Shown piece after piece: positions 1 through 7,091 of a stretch of DNA of 64,000 nucleotides (its first letter is position 1; each line of letters opens with the position of its first letter). The position numbers and the translations under genes were made by a program. Origin of the DNA: Sphingopyxis sp. LC81 (lineage in GTDB: Bacteria > Pseudomonadota > Alphaproteobacteria > Sphingomonadales > Sphingomonadaceae); assembly GCF_000756375.1 (NCBI RefSeq), contig NZ_JNFD01000030.1, forward strand, positions 62,001 to 126,000, in the 5' to 3' direction. A model generated the notes under the pieces. The model was given only the letters and a program-made list of their open reading frames with translations. It searched no databases and was not told the origin of the DNA.

Positions 1-195
1 CCGGACCGTTCCGCGCTGTTTCGCCAACTCAATCGCACGCTCGCGCAATGACAAACGAGGCTCCGGTTTCGAGGTCTCGGCGGCCTTGAAAGCTACCTTC
101 GCTGGAGTACTCCCATGTTTTTGAGGCTTTTCAATGTCTTCCGACCACAGGTCCTCGTGACTATAGTCGCCGGGGAGCCATTTCTTTCCAGACAT
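1..195 (-). CDS. AbiEi-like antitoxin, 5' end only (cut by window edge)
   Basis: Open frame of 65 codons read leftwards from ATG at 195 with no stop before the edge, so only the N-terminus is present. It begins MSGKKWLPGD, followed by a charged linker and then a helix LSLRERAIELAKQRGTVR (residues 48-65). The helix resembles the opening of the winged-helix domain of type IV AbiEi-family antitoxins, where a 'RA..LA...G.VR' segment precedes the recognition helix. AbiEi antitoxins repress their own operon and counter an AbiEii nucleotidyltransferase toxin, which would lie off the left edge. The start region is duplicated at 31.7 kb. Family assignment rests on a short match and is tentative. Confidence 0.5.
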   Translation of the reverse strand, partial: MSGKKWLPGDYSHEDLWSEDIEKPQKHGSTPAKVAFKAAETSKPEPRLSLRERAIELAKQRGTVR

Positions 196-230
196 ACGAA
201 AGACTACGCCAAAGCACTCTGGCTTTGCGC
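177..230. repeat. 54-bp direct repeat, left copy
   Basis: Matches 31694-31747 in the same orientation with 5 mismatches in 54 bases. It spans the first codons and leader of the AbiEi-like gene. Similarity stops abruptly beyond both copies. The pair encloses about 31.5 kb. Confidence 0.75.
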
Positions 231-519
231 GACGTTTGCCGACGGCACTCCCCCGTATTCCGGGGCAGCGATGAGAAGAGCCTCAACTCTTATCGCAGAG
301 CAGAATATCGTAGGTCGCCCCGACACTGCAACGGGGAAATCGACTTCGCGTAGGCTAGCGAAGAAATACAAGCCATAGAGCCGCCTAGCGCGCCCGTGGA
401 CACAGCAGCGTCGCCCTGTGGGGCTTCTCCGGTTACACTGGCGTAGCGTCCCAGGCCAACAAGCCGATGAACGACGTTCTGCTTTTGGCCGGTTGCGGAC
501 TGTCCAGCAAAAGCAGCCG
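196..519. other. Intergenic region between the AbiEi-like gene and HxlR
   Basis: About 320 bases without a convincing gene. It holds the rest of the left direct repeat (to 230), a small inverted repeat near 290 (AGAG/CTCT arms), and the hairpin at 479-516 described separately. Nothing else recognised. Confidence 0.5.
479..516 (-). terminator. Hairpin downstream of the HxlR gene
   Basis: CTGCTTTTG at 479-487 pairs with CAAAAGCAG at 508-516 (9 bp perfect, 20-nt loop). It begins 3 bases after the minus-strand stop at 520. No strong U tract follows, so termination is likely but unproven. Confidence 0.4.
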
Positions 520-1008
520 TTAATCTGTCGGTGATCGCCTCCCCTCCCGCTCAGCAGCATAGCCCGATCCCATTGTGACCGCAGCATCCCGAGCGCCAAT
601 GGGCTGGCTGCAACCATCGCAAGACACAGAGAGCGACACTTCATGGCCGCAGGCCTTGTGTCTTATTATTAACGCGGGTTCGTCATCAATATTGTGGACC
701 CAGCGCTCGCCCCAAGTTTTGAGGCCCAAGAGCACGGGGTAGAGGCCGAGACCTTTTTCGGTCAGACGATACTCATAGCGCGCCGGCCGTTCACTGTAGA
801 GTTTACGAGCAATGACGCCCTCTTGCTCCAGCGATTTCAGTCTCACCGAAAGCAGATGCGGCGACATGCCCGTCTGGATCTGCAGGTCGTCAAATCTTCG
901 CCCGCCGAGGAAAAGCTCTCGCAGCACGAGGATCGTCCATCTTTCGCCGACAACCGCAAGCGCGCCTGCGATTGGGCAAAGCGTGTCGCCGACATTCGAC
1001 CAGGCCAT
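520..1008 (-). CDS. HxlR-family transcriptional regulator
   Basis: Winged-helix DNA-binding protein of 162 residues. The HxlR core is clear: 'CPIAGALAVVGERWTILVLRELFLG' style N-terminus, then 'RFDDLQ..TGMSPHLLSVRLKSLEQEGVI' for the recognition helix and wing. A C-terminal CGH...CDGC segment could bind metal or sense redox, and is seen in some HxlR proteins. The start is set at ATG 1008 because AAGGGAG lies 6-7 bases upstream; an in-frame TTG at 1023 lacks this. It is divergent from the MaoC-like gene, with a palindrome next to its ribosome site, so it probably represses itself and that gene. Effector unknown. Confidence 0.9.
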   Translation of the reverse strand: MAWSNVGDTLCPIAGALAVVGERWTILVLRELFLGGRRFDDLQIQTGMSPHLLSVRLKSLEQEGVIARKLYSERPARYEYRLTEKGLGLYPVLLGLKTWGERWVHNIDDEPALIIRHKACGHEVSLSVSCDGCSQPIGARDAAVTMGSGYAAEREGRRSPTD

Positions 1009-1018
1009 ATTGACTCCC

Positions 1019-1031
1019 TTCAATTATTGAA
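1019..1031. promoter_or_regulatory. Candidate HxlR operator
   Basis: TTCAAT-T-ATTGAA, a perfect 6-bp inverted repeat with a one-base centre, in the 64-bp gap between the divergent HxlR and MaoC-like genes. It abuts the HxlR ribosome-binding site, so bound protein would cover it. Confidence 0.5.
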
Positions 1032-1072
1032 GCTACCATATGCGACGCCGACGGTAGGCTCAAGGAGTATTT

Positions 1073-1600
1073 ATGACGGACCATGCTGGCGGGATCAGCG
1101 GGCGAGCACCTTTCTGGGATGACCTTGCGCCCGGATACTCCGTGGAAACCGGGGAAGCGGTTATCTCAGCGGAAGCGCTTCATGCGTTTGCCGCCGAATA
1201 TGACCCTCAGCCACAGCACTTGGACGCAACCGCCGCCGGGCGAACGATATTAGGACAGGTCGTCGCGAGCGGTTGGCAAACCTTAGCAATGACGATGCGT
1301 CTCGTGGTCGATGCAAGGCTGCTTGGAGATACTCCGATAATCGCAGCCGAGTTCGGACGGACTCGCTTTCACGGCCCCGTGCGCGCCGGCGACCGGATCA
1401 AGGCCGACGCCAAGATTCTGAGTATTCGTCCGATGACATCACGCGACGATCGCGGATTTCTCGATATCGAGGTCGTGACGAGCACGACTGCGGGCACGGC
1501 GCTCATCACACAGCTCTGGACTCTCGTTGTACCACGCCGGCCCAAGCCGAACGGACCGACGAAACCGCTCGTTTCAAACCAGGAAGGACAATCATGCTGA
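1073..1600 (+). CDS. MaoC-like hot-dog hydratase/dehydratase
   Basis: Protein of 175 residues with the (R)-specific enoyl-CoA hydratase signature: 'FAAEYDPQPQHLD' at about residues 39-51. Asp44 and His49 occupy the positions of the Asp/His pair that adds water to enoyl-CoA. The pattern 'FGRTRFHGPVRAGDRI' is also typical of MaoC hot-dog folds. AAGGAG precedes the ATG. Its last codons overlap the next gene, so the two are co-transcribed. Substrate cannot be read from sequence; an acyl-CoA or acyl-carrier thioester is expected from the family. Confidence 0.85.
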   Translation: MTDHAGGISGRAPFWDDLAPGYSVETGEAVISAEALHAFAAEYDPQPQHLDATAAGRTILGQVVASGWQTLAMTMRLVVDARLLGDTPIIAAEFGRTRFHGPVRAGDRIKADAKILSIRPMTSRDDRGFLDIEVVTSTTAGTALITQLWTLVVPRRPKPNGPTKPLVSNQEGQSC

Positions 1601-2259
1601 CCCCTGAACAATTGCAGGTGAGGACCGAACTGACGCGCGCTGTCGCCGAGCTGGGCCATGCGCCTAGTAACGCCGACTTGGCGGAGCGTGCCGGCCTCCC
1701 CGTTCCGGTCGTTGAAGCGGCGCTTCACGCACTGCACGAAGCCCATGCGCTGCTTCTTCATCCGGGAAAGACCGAACCTTGGGCCGTCCACCCGTTCGCC
1801 CTGTCGCCCGGCTCCTGCTGGGTCGAGACTGGAGACAAGGGTTACTGGGCGAACTGCGTATATTGCGGCTTCGGGATCGCGGCCGCCCTAGACGAGGATG
1901 CCACGATCTATACGCGCATCGGTGGCGAACGTGAGCCTGTAGAAATCCATGTCCGCAATGGCGAACTCGTCGAGCGGGACCTGCTGTTCCACCTCTCAAC
2001 GCCGCCGCGGGCCTGGTGGGATAATGTGATCCATGCGTGCGCGAGTTTCCAGCCGTTCAGGACGGAAGCCGACGTCGAAGACTGGTGCGCTCGCCACGCC
2101 CTTCCCAAAGGCGCGGTCGTTCCGATGCCCACGATGTGGGCCTTCGCGCGCGACTGGTATGGGGACGCGATACGCAAGCCGTGGCGAAAAAGGTCCGCAG
2201 ATGAGGTTCGGACGGTATTCGAGCGACATGGATTCACGTCGCCATTCTGGTCCGTCTAG
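1594..2259 (+). CDS. MerB-like (alkylmercury lyase family) protein
   Basis: Protein of 221 residues with the MerB layout: an N-terminal winged helix (about 1-60) and a C-terminal domain beginning 'PFALSPGSCWVETGDKGYWANC'. MerB cleaves C-Hg bonds using two cysteines and an aspartate. Here Cys88, Cys91 and Cys149 are the candidate residues: the C-x-x-D of classical MerB reads C-V-Y-C, and Cys149 (in HACASF) matches the second catalytic Cys. Start ATG 1594 has AGGAAGGA upstream and overlaps the preceding stop. No merA, merT or merR is nearby, so it may act on something other than organomercurials. Confidence 0.75.
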   Translation: MLTPEQLQVRTELTRAVAELGHAPSNADLAERAGLPVPVVEAALHALHEAHALLLHPGKTEPWAVHPFALSPGSCWVETGDKGYWANCVYCGFGIAAALDEDATIYTRIGGEREPVEIHVRNGELVERDLLFHLSTPPRAWWDNVIHACASFQPFRTEADVEDWCARHALPKGAVVPMPTMWAFARDWYGDAIRKPWRKRSADEVRTVFERHGFTSPFWSV

Positions 2260-2330
2260 GCCCAAATGAGTGGGTGTAATGGCCGGTTGAGACCCGCTGT
2301 ATTTGGGTTCCAAACTTAGCGAAGCAGACG

Positions 2331-2350
2331 CCGGGCAAGTCTTTGCCCGG
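2331..2350. terminator. Bidirectional hairpin between convergent genes
   Basis: CCGGGCAA (2331-2338) and TTGCCCGG (2343-2350) form an 8-bp perfect stem with a GTCT loop, between the convergent MerB-like and amine-oxidase genes. No clear U tract. Confidence 0.5.
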
Positions 2351-2358
2351 AGGCAGGC

Positions 2359-3699
2359 CTAAGCCAACTCCTTAAGGCCCAGCATAGCTCGCGCAGCGGC
2401 GCGTTTTCCCATGATAATTCCCGACTCTAGCGAGACGAGATTATAGTCCGCATTCGCATAGGACAGCCCGGCGTATCGAGCGGCGTCGTCACGGAACTCC
2501 AGAAGGCGCCGGCAGTCTCCGGGTGCGTGCCGCGAATAGCCCCATGCGTGACGGACCACCTCGTTGTGCTCGATCCATTCATGCGAAAGACCCGGATAAA
2601 AGAGCTTCAGTTCCTCGAAGGCCCGCCCGGCGATTTCCTCGTCGGACTTCGCGAGCATTTCAGGGGAGTCAGGATAGGCTGACCAGGCCGAGATGATGGC
2701 CTTGCCGCTCGGTACAAGAAACGGACGCGTCACCGTGTGGTTGATCGACAGGTTGAAGAAGCGCTTCTCGGGATAGGCAATGCCGAAGCTCACCCCTGCA
2801 CTTCTGACCGGCCGGTCGAGGTGGAAAAAGGCCAGGGCCAAAGGGCTGTGATGAAAGTCGTCGAGAAGCGCCCTAGGGCGCGTGAACGCTTCCGGCGTGA
2901 TGCGCGCCGCCGCATCGGGCGTCGTACAGAGTATGACGTGCCTTGCCTCCACGCTGCGTCCATCGGCCAGCTGTACGCCGACTACCGTATCGTCGCGGGT
3001 AAGGAGCCCGCTGACCTTGACATTGAGAACAACCGGCACTTGCTCGGCGAGCTTCTTGGGGAAGGACAGATTGCCTTGCCTGAAAGCAAAATGTTTCGGC
3101 TTCTTCAGGTGGCTGCGGAACATGCGTGTCGCGTCGAACAGGCTCAAATGATCGAGCGACGTCCCCGCATTGCCGTAGCACATCGGGCGCAGGACGAAGT
3201 CGCGGAACTTTTCGCCCGCCCACGCCAGCCCCTCATTCGCGGTCACATTGTCATATTCCTCAACGCAGGTTTCGAGATCGTAGGTCGGATAGGGTTTGCC
3301 GAGGGTTCCGAGCTGCAAGGTCGCGCGAGCAAGGTCAGCAGCGCCGCGCACGCCGAGAAGGCGCAGCAGATCGGTTTCGCCGTCGAGGACATGCGATCGG
3401 CCCTTCTTGTCGATATATTGATAGGCTTCCCGGCTTTCCTCGATCAGCTCGCCGCTCATTCCCAGTTCTTCGATCAGCGCCAACGCATTATCGTAGGTCG
3501 AGAGGAGATATTGCTGCCCGACCTCGACCTTGTCGCCGTTCCGCTCGCGCGTCATGATCCGGCCGCCGACGTGATCCGACGCTTCGAGGACCAGGACATT
3601 GCCCCCCGCTTTCTGGACGGCATAGGCGGTGGAAAGGCCGGTAATGCCCGCGCCGACGACGATCACATCGACTTTGCTGACTTCGGAAACGATCGGCAT
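2359..3699 (-). CDS. FAD-dependent amine oxidase / protoporphyrinogen-oxidase-like
   Basis: Flavoprotein of 446 residues. The N-terminus has the dinucleotide-binding fold 'VIVVGAGITGLSTAYAVQKAG' (residues 12-33, split in the middle) followed by 'VLEASDHVGGRI', the amine-oxidase FAD-binding signature. The C-terminus carries 'YAGLSYAN..Y...SLESGIIMGKRAAAR', the usual flavin-contacting end of the family. AGGAGGG precedes the ATG. It is divergent from a Rid-family gene, with two palindromes between them. Family members oxidise amines to imines or dehydrogenate cyclic substrates; the Rid neighbours favour an amine substrate, by inference. Confidence 0.85.
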   Translation of the reverse strand: MPIVSEVSKVDVIVVGAGITGLSTAYAVQKAGGNVLVLEASDHVGGRIMTRERNGDKVEVGQQYLLSTYDNALALIEELGMSGELIEESREAYQYIDKKGRSHVLDGETDLLRLLGVRGAADLARATLQLGTLGKPYPTYDLETCVEEYDNVTANEGLAWAGEKFRDFVLRPMCYGNAGTSLDHLSLFDATRMFRSHLKKPKHFAFRQGNLSFPKKLAEQVPVVLNVKVSGLLTRDDTVVGVQLADGRSVEARHVILCTTPDAAARITPEAFTRPRALLDDFHHSPLALAFFHLDRPVRSAGVSFGIAYPEKRFFNLSINHTVTRPFLVPSGKAIISAWSAYPDSPEMLAKSDEEIAGRAFEELKLFYPGLSHEWIEHNEVVRHAWGYSRHAPGDCRRLLEFRDDAARYAGLSYANADYNLVSLESGIIMGKRAAARAMLGLKELA

Positions 3700-3790
3700 C
3701 CTCTACCCTCCTGATCTTCGAGAAGCGGGGCGTTTATCGAGGCGATTAACGGCGAGCAGATCGCCCCCCTCGGCGCCACCGCCACATCTT

Positions 3791-3808
3791 AAACATAACA
3801 ATCGTTGT
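3791..3808. promoter_or_regulatory. Operator of the ACAANNNTTGT family (site 1)
   Basis: ACAA-TCG-TTGT at 3798-3808, inside AAACATAACAATCGTTGT. The left 11 bases recur at 7001-7011. It lies between the divergent amine-oxidase and Rid genes. Confidence 0.6.
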
Positions 3809-3884
3809 CTATTTGTCAAACGGGAAGCGGAGAGTGCGTTTTCGCCCGTCCCAGTCGGCTGGAACGATGCGCATATTTTTTACA

Positions 3885-3896
3885 CAACATATGTTG
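3885..3896. promoter_or_regulatory. Perfect 12-bp palindrome CAACATATGTTG
   Basis: Second palindrome in the amine-oxidase/Rid gap, about 97 bases before the Rid start. The half-sites resemble the ACAANNNTTGT family but the spacing is wider (6 rather than 3), so it is a related or independent operator. Confidence 0.45.
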
Positions 3897-3992
3897 CTAT
3901 ATTTATCCGATACCGATAGCTGACGACGGCAAGGCATCGCGTTCGATAATCCCGAGAGCCACTCGCGGCTCTCTTGCCAGAAGGACTGACAG

Positions 3993-4409
3993 ATGAGTGC
4001 ACCCGGCAAGAAGCAATCGTTCAATCCGCCCGGAACGCAGGCGTCGGCGGACAAATACCGGCTGTCGCAAGCGATGCGCGTCGGCGACATGATCTGGGTT
4101 TCAGGGCAGGTCGGCGTCACCGCCGAGCGGACGGTACCCGACGGCATCGAAGCGCAGACGCGCCTGACCTTTGAAAATCTGAAGAGAGTATTGGAATCGG
4201 CCGGCGCAACGCTCGACGATATCGTCGAGCTCACGCTGCTCCTGACCGACAACACAATCGATATGGCACCCTTTTACCGGGTGAAGGACGAGTATATCCG
4301 ACCACCCTATCCGGCGATCACCGGCTTCGGCGTATCGAGCCTCGCCCTGCCCGGCCTGTTGCTGGAAGTTCGCGCGGTCGCCGTCGCGGGATCCGCAGCC
4401 AACAAATAG
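3993..4409 (+). CDS. Rid-family (YjgF/YER057c/UK114) protein, first copy
   Basis: Protein of 138 residues with the Rid chorismate-mutase-like fold: 'VGDMIWVSGQVGV' near residue 30, 'RLTFENLKRVLESAGATLDDIVELTLLL', and 'LLLEVRAVAVAG' at the end. Archetypal RidA hydrolyses 2-aminoacrylate and other reactive imines using an arginine (Arg105 in E. coli) in a P-x-R motif. Here that stretch reads P-A-I-T, so the arginine is absent, as in other Rid subfamilies. Co-occurrence with two flavin amine oxidases suggests handling of an imine or related intermediate. AGAAGGA precedes the ATG. Confidence 0.9.
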   Translation: MSAPGKKQSFNPPGTQASADKYRLSQAMRVGDMIWVSGQVGVTAERTVPDGIEAQTRLTFENLKRVLESAGATLDDIVELTLLLTDNTIDMAPFYRVKDEYIRPPYPAITGFGVSSLALPGLLLEVRAVAVAGSAANK

Positions 4410-4486
4410 GCTGCCGATCGGGGGGCTCGCGTCGGAGATGCGGTGTCCGCTCGTTTCGGTACATGGGGCCGGCGCCTGACCGCCGC

Positions 4487-5155
4487 TCAGTTCGCGCGCG
4501 CGCTGTTCGCACCTTGTCCTTCCGCTCCGATAGCGACCCCGGCCGCGAGCAATGTCTCGAAATAATGCAGCATGACGGCTCTCTGACGGCTGGCGCCAAA
4601 AGTCTCGGGGCTGACGGTGCCATGCACCCCGACCCCTTCGAACAGGCAGAGCAGCGTGTCGGCCGCGAGGATCGGGTCGGTGTCCGCCCTTATGATCCCC
4701 CGCCCGATCAGCGACCGGATCATCATCGCCCACGCCTTGCGCCACCGATCGAAATCGGATGCGTAGTGCGCAGCTTTTTCGGGGTTCGGAAAGATATAGA
4801 CCAGAAAGGCGAAGAAGACCTTCCACCCGTCGCGGCTTTCCTCGTCATGCGGCAGCGTTGATGTCAGTGCGTCGACGAGATCACCAATTTGCGTGTCGGC
4901 CGGAAAACGTCCGTCATATTTCCCGTACCGGGTCGCATGGAGGACAAGGTCGAGTATCTCCTCCTTATTGCGAAAATGGTGCGTCAGCACGCCCGTCGTC
5001 GTGCCGAGTTCACGGGCAATCGCACGCATCGATGCCTTGTCGAAACCTTCGCGCGCGATGACCCGCCGGGTCGCGCGCAGCACCTCGAGCCTCCGCTCCG
5101 GCGGAGCCGCATCCGTTTCGCGGCGCTGCAACTTGTCACTGACTTTCCCGGCCAT
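4487..5155 (-). CDS. TetR/AcrR-family regulator (likely master repressor of the 2.3-18.9 kb regulon)
   Basis: Protein of 222 residues. The N-terminal helix-turn-helix is clear: 'RREVLRATRRVIAREGFD'-type helix 1 and 'MRAIARELGTTTGVLTHHFRNKEEIL' for helices 2-4, the BetI-like subgroup. The remainder is the helical ligand-binding domain. The start is set at ATG 5155 because GGGGAG lies 6 bases upstream; an ORF extension to 5203 has no such signal. A perfect ACAACTGTTGT lies at 5248-5258 in its own promoter, and the same motif precedes most surrounding operons, so it is the best candidate for the regulon repressor. It converges with the Rid gene. Ligand unknown. Confidence 0.9.
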   Translation of the reverse strand: MAGKVSDKLQRRETDAAPPERRLEVLRATRRVIAREGFDKASMRAIARELGTTTGVLTHHFRNKEEILDLVLHATRYGKYDGRFPADTQIGDLVDALTSTLPHDEESRDGWKVFFAFLVYIFPNPEKAAHYASDFDRWRKAWAMMIRSLIGRGIIRADTDPILAADTLLCLFEGVGVHGTVSPETFGASRQRAVMLHYFETLLAAGVAIGAEGQGANSARAN

Positions 5156-5247
5156 AAAAATCTCCCCGTCGGTCATGCCGAATAAGCGATAGCGGCTGAG
5201 CACGGTCGCTGGCTCGCCGGCATGAAAGGCGATTCGCCGACAGCATT

Positions 5248-5258
5248 ACAACTGTTGT
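5248..5258. promoter_or_regulatory. Operator ACAACTGTTGT (site 2, TetR promoter)
   Basis: Symmetric ACAA-CTG-TTGT, 93 bases upstream of the TetR start; suggests autoregulation. Confidence 0.6.
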
Positions 5259-5459
5259 CATATTGATGCGCCGAGTGGTTGGCAATCGCGGCCATATTTG
5301 CTCTGCGGAGGGCGAAGACGATTGAGAAACCCGAGAGATCATCGATCCTATAACACGGTTATACCACAATTTATCTGACATTCCACTAACGCGGCGCGCT
5401 CGACTCATGCGACCGCGATCCCGCGCCTTGACAAGAACGAGCCGCACCTCATAACAATG

Positions 5460-5470
5460 ACAACTGTTGT
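5460..5470. promoter_or_regulatory. Operator ACAACTGTTGT (site 3, MFS promoter)
   Basis: Identical 11-mer to site 2, directly followed by an AT-rich stretch that could hold the -10 of the MFS transporter gene starting at 5679. Confidence 0.6.
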
Positions 5471-5678
5471 TATTATAATTATCGCCGTAGTGAGCGGCGG
5501 GAGAGCGGACAATGCATCGTGCCGGTCGTCTCTATGGGAAATCGATGGCAAGAGCCGCGTCGCGGCTCCCGCTATGCCCCCGGTGCATGCGCGTGAATCT
5601 GAGACGGACCTGGGCGATGTCCCCAAGCCATGGGCTCGGACGTCATATCCGCACCGCTAGCGGTCGGAGCCTGCGATC

Positions 5679-6956
5679 ATGACCGGACGGATGCGCATCC
5701 CGACATATGATTTCGGCTGGAACGTCGTTGCGGTTCTCTTCCTCTGCACCGCGTCGCTGATGGGCACGTCGATCTACGGCTTCATCATGATCGCCGACAG
5801 CATGGCGCGAACGCACGGCTGGTCCGATATGGCCGCAGGCGGCCTCGTATCCGCCATGTGGCTCATCGCGCCGCTTGCCCTGTTCAGCGCGCCCGCGATC
5901 GAGCGCTATGGCCCGTGGCGACTGATCGTCGCGGGTCTATTGATCCTTGCCCTTGCCTTTGCCGGCCTCGCGATCGCCACGGAGTTCTGGCAAGTCTACG
6001 CGCTCCGAGTCCTGATGGGGTTCGGCAAGGTCGCGATCATGACGTCGGTCCCCGTCGTCGTGACGCGCTGGTTCGACCTTCGTTTCGGGACCGCTATCTC
6101 GATCGTATGGGCAGGAGGCAGCGCAGGCGGAATCGCCGTGGCGCCGCTCGTCGAATATCTCGACCGCACCGCGGGCTTCCAGTTCACCACCCTGGCTCTT
6201 GCCAGCGGGATCGCCGCCGTCGCCATGCTCGCGGCCCTGACCGCACGTGCGAAGCCGACGCCGCGTGCCACGGCGGCCCCGGCTTCCAAGGCCGGGCATG
6301 GCACGGAACGCGGAGATGGCGCAGTCCGTCCTGCCGACGCGAGCCGGGCGATTATCGCCTGCATCGTGGTAGCGACGACCGCGCTGGGCTGCGCCAATGT
6401 GGCTTTCCTCGCACTGAAGCCGCAGCTTTTCGGAAGCTTCGGATTCGACTCCCATACGACGGCGCTGATCGTGGGGTTCAATGCCGCCGCGTCAATGACC
6501 GGGGCCCTCGCAATCGGCTGGCTGACCGACCGCTTCGGTCTCGCCTGGCCGGGCGTCGCAGTCGGGGGCGTGTACCTCGCCGGCATGACGACCTACCTTT
6601 TCCTCACCGCCGCGCCGTTGACGTCGGTGGCGGTAATCGCGGCGATGCTTGCCGGTCTCGGCGGCGGCGCGGCGGAAGTTCTCTGGATGGGCCTCCTCAA
6701 GCGCGAGGCGAGCGGCCTGCGCTTCCCTGTGGTCTACGGCGCCTGGTATTTCGCGATCCAGGTCGGTTACGCCGTCGGCGGCTTTGTCGGCGGGTGGGCG
6801 CTGGCCCATCTCGGTGCCGCCGGGTTCATCCTCGTGGCAGCGCTTGCGTTCAGCGCGACGCCGCTGTTCTCGACCTGGCGATCGATACGGCTGTCCGACT
6901 GGGGCACCGGGCGTCCGGCGCCACCCGCCGAACCACGGGTCGCCGCTCTCAAATAA
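5679..6956 (+). CDS. MFS transporter (OFA/monocarboxylate-type)
   Basis: Hydrophobic protein of 425 residues with 12 predicted membrane segments in two halves split by a charged loop near residues 190-215. 'GFGKVAIMTSVPVVVTRWFDLRFGTAISIVWAGGSAGG' is the loop after helix 4 typical of the oxalate/formate antiporter-like MFS subgroup that moves organic anions. It is preceded by site 3 and followed by a TBDR with further copies of the operator, so it may take the TBDR's substrate or a breakdown product across the inner membrane. ATG 5679 is chosen; ATG 5691 is an alternative. Confidence 0.85.
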   Translation: MTGRMRIPTYDFGWNVVAVLFLCTASLMGTSIYGFIMIADSMARTHGWSDMAAGGLVSAMWLIAPLALFSAPAIERYGPWRLIVAGLLILALAFAGLAIATEFWQVYALRVLMGFGKVAIMTSVPVVVTRWFDLRFGTAISIVWAGGSAGGIAVAPLVEYLDRTAGFQFTTLALASGIAAVAMLAALTARAKPTPRATAAPASKAGHGTERGDGAVRPADASRAIIACIVVATTALGCANVAFLALKPQLFGSFGFDSHTTALIVGFNAAASMTGALAIGWLTDRFGLAWPGVAVGGVYLAGMTTYLFLTAAPLTSVAVIAAMLAGLGGGAAEVLWMGLLKREASGLRFPVVYGAWYFAIQVGYAVGGFVGGWALAHLGAAGFILVAALAFSATPLFSTWRSIRLSDWGTGRPAPPAEPRVAALK

Positions 6957-6961
6957 TATCA

Positions 6962-6973
6962 TGACAATTGTTA
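6962..6973. promoter_or_regulatory. Operator TGACAATTGTTA (site 4, TBDR promoter)
   Basis: Near-perfect palindrome around ACAATTGT, just after the MFS stop and 119 bases before the TBDR start. A compact variant of the ACAANNNTTGT family. Confidence 0.5.
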
Positions 6974-7000
6974 TTTTAACTGTAACACAGGTGCGCATTG

Positions 7001-7018
7001 AAAACATAACAACCGTCA
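7001..7018. promoter_or_regulatory. Operator half-site (site 5, TBDR promoter)
   Basis: AAACATAACAACCGTCAT shares its first 11 bases exactly with site 1 (3791-3801). The right half is degenerate. Confidence 0.45.
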
Positions 7019-7091
7019 TGGAAATCCGTTCACGGGTCCGTGACCGCTCCTCAGGCGGGACGTGATGAAGCATCGATAAGGGAGACTAGCG

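Larger units (their letters stand above)
5156..5678. other. Divergent promoter region, TetR and MFS genes
   Basis: About 520 bases with no convincing gene. It contains operators at 5248-5258 and 5460-5470 and a separate 15-bp inverted repeat TATAAC-ACG-GTTATA at 5349-5363. AT-rich TTATTATAATTAT at 5470-5482 could contain a -10 element. Local composition is more AT-rich than the flanking genes. Confidence 0.55.

Noticed and set aside
204-644. A 146-codon minus-strand frame overlapping the HxlR gene
   Set aside because: Shadow of the HxlR coding region plus non-coding DNA; no homology pattern.
1273-1593. N-terminal extension of the MerB-like frame
   Set aside because: It overlaps the MaoC-like gene in another frame; the ATG at 1594 has a good ribosome site and matches the family start.
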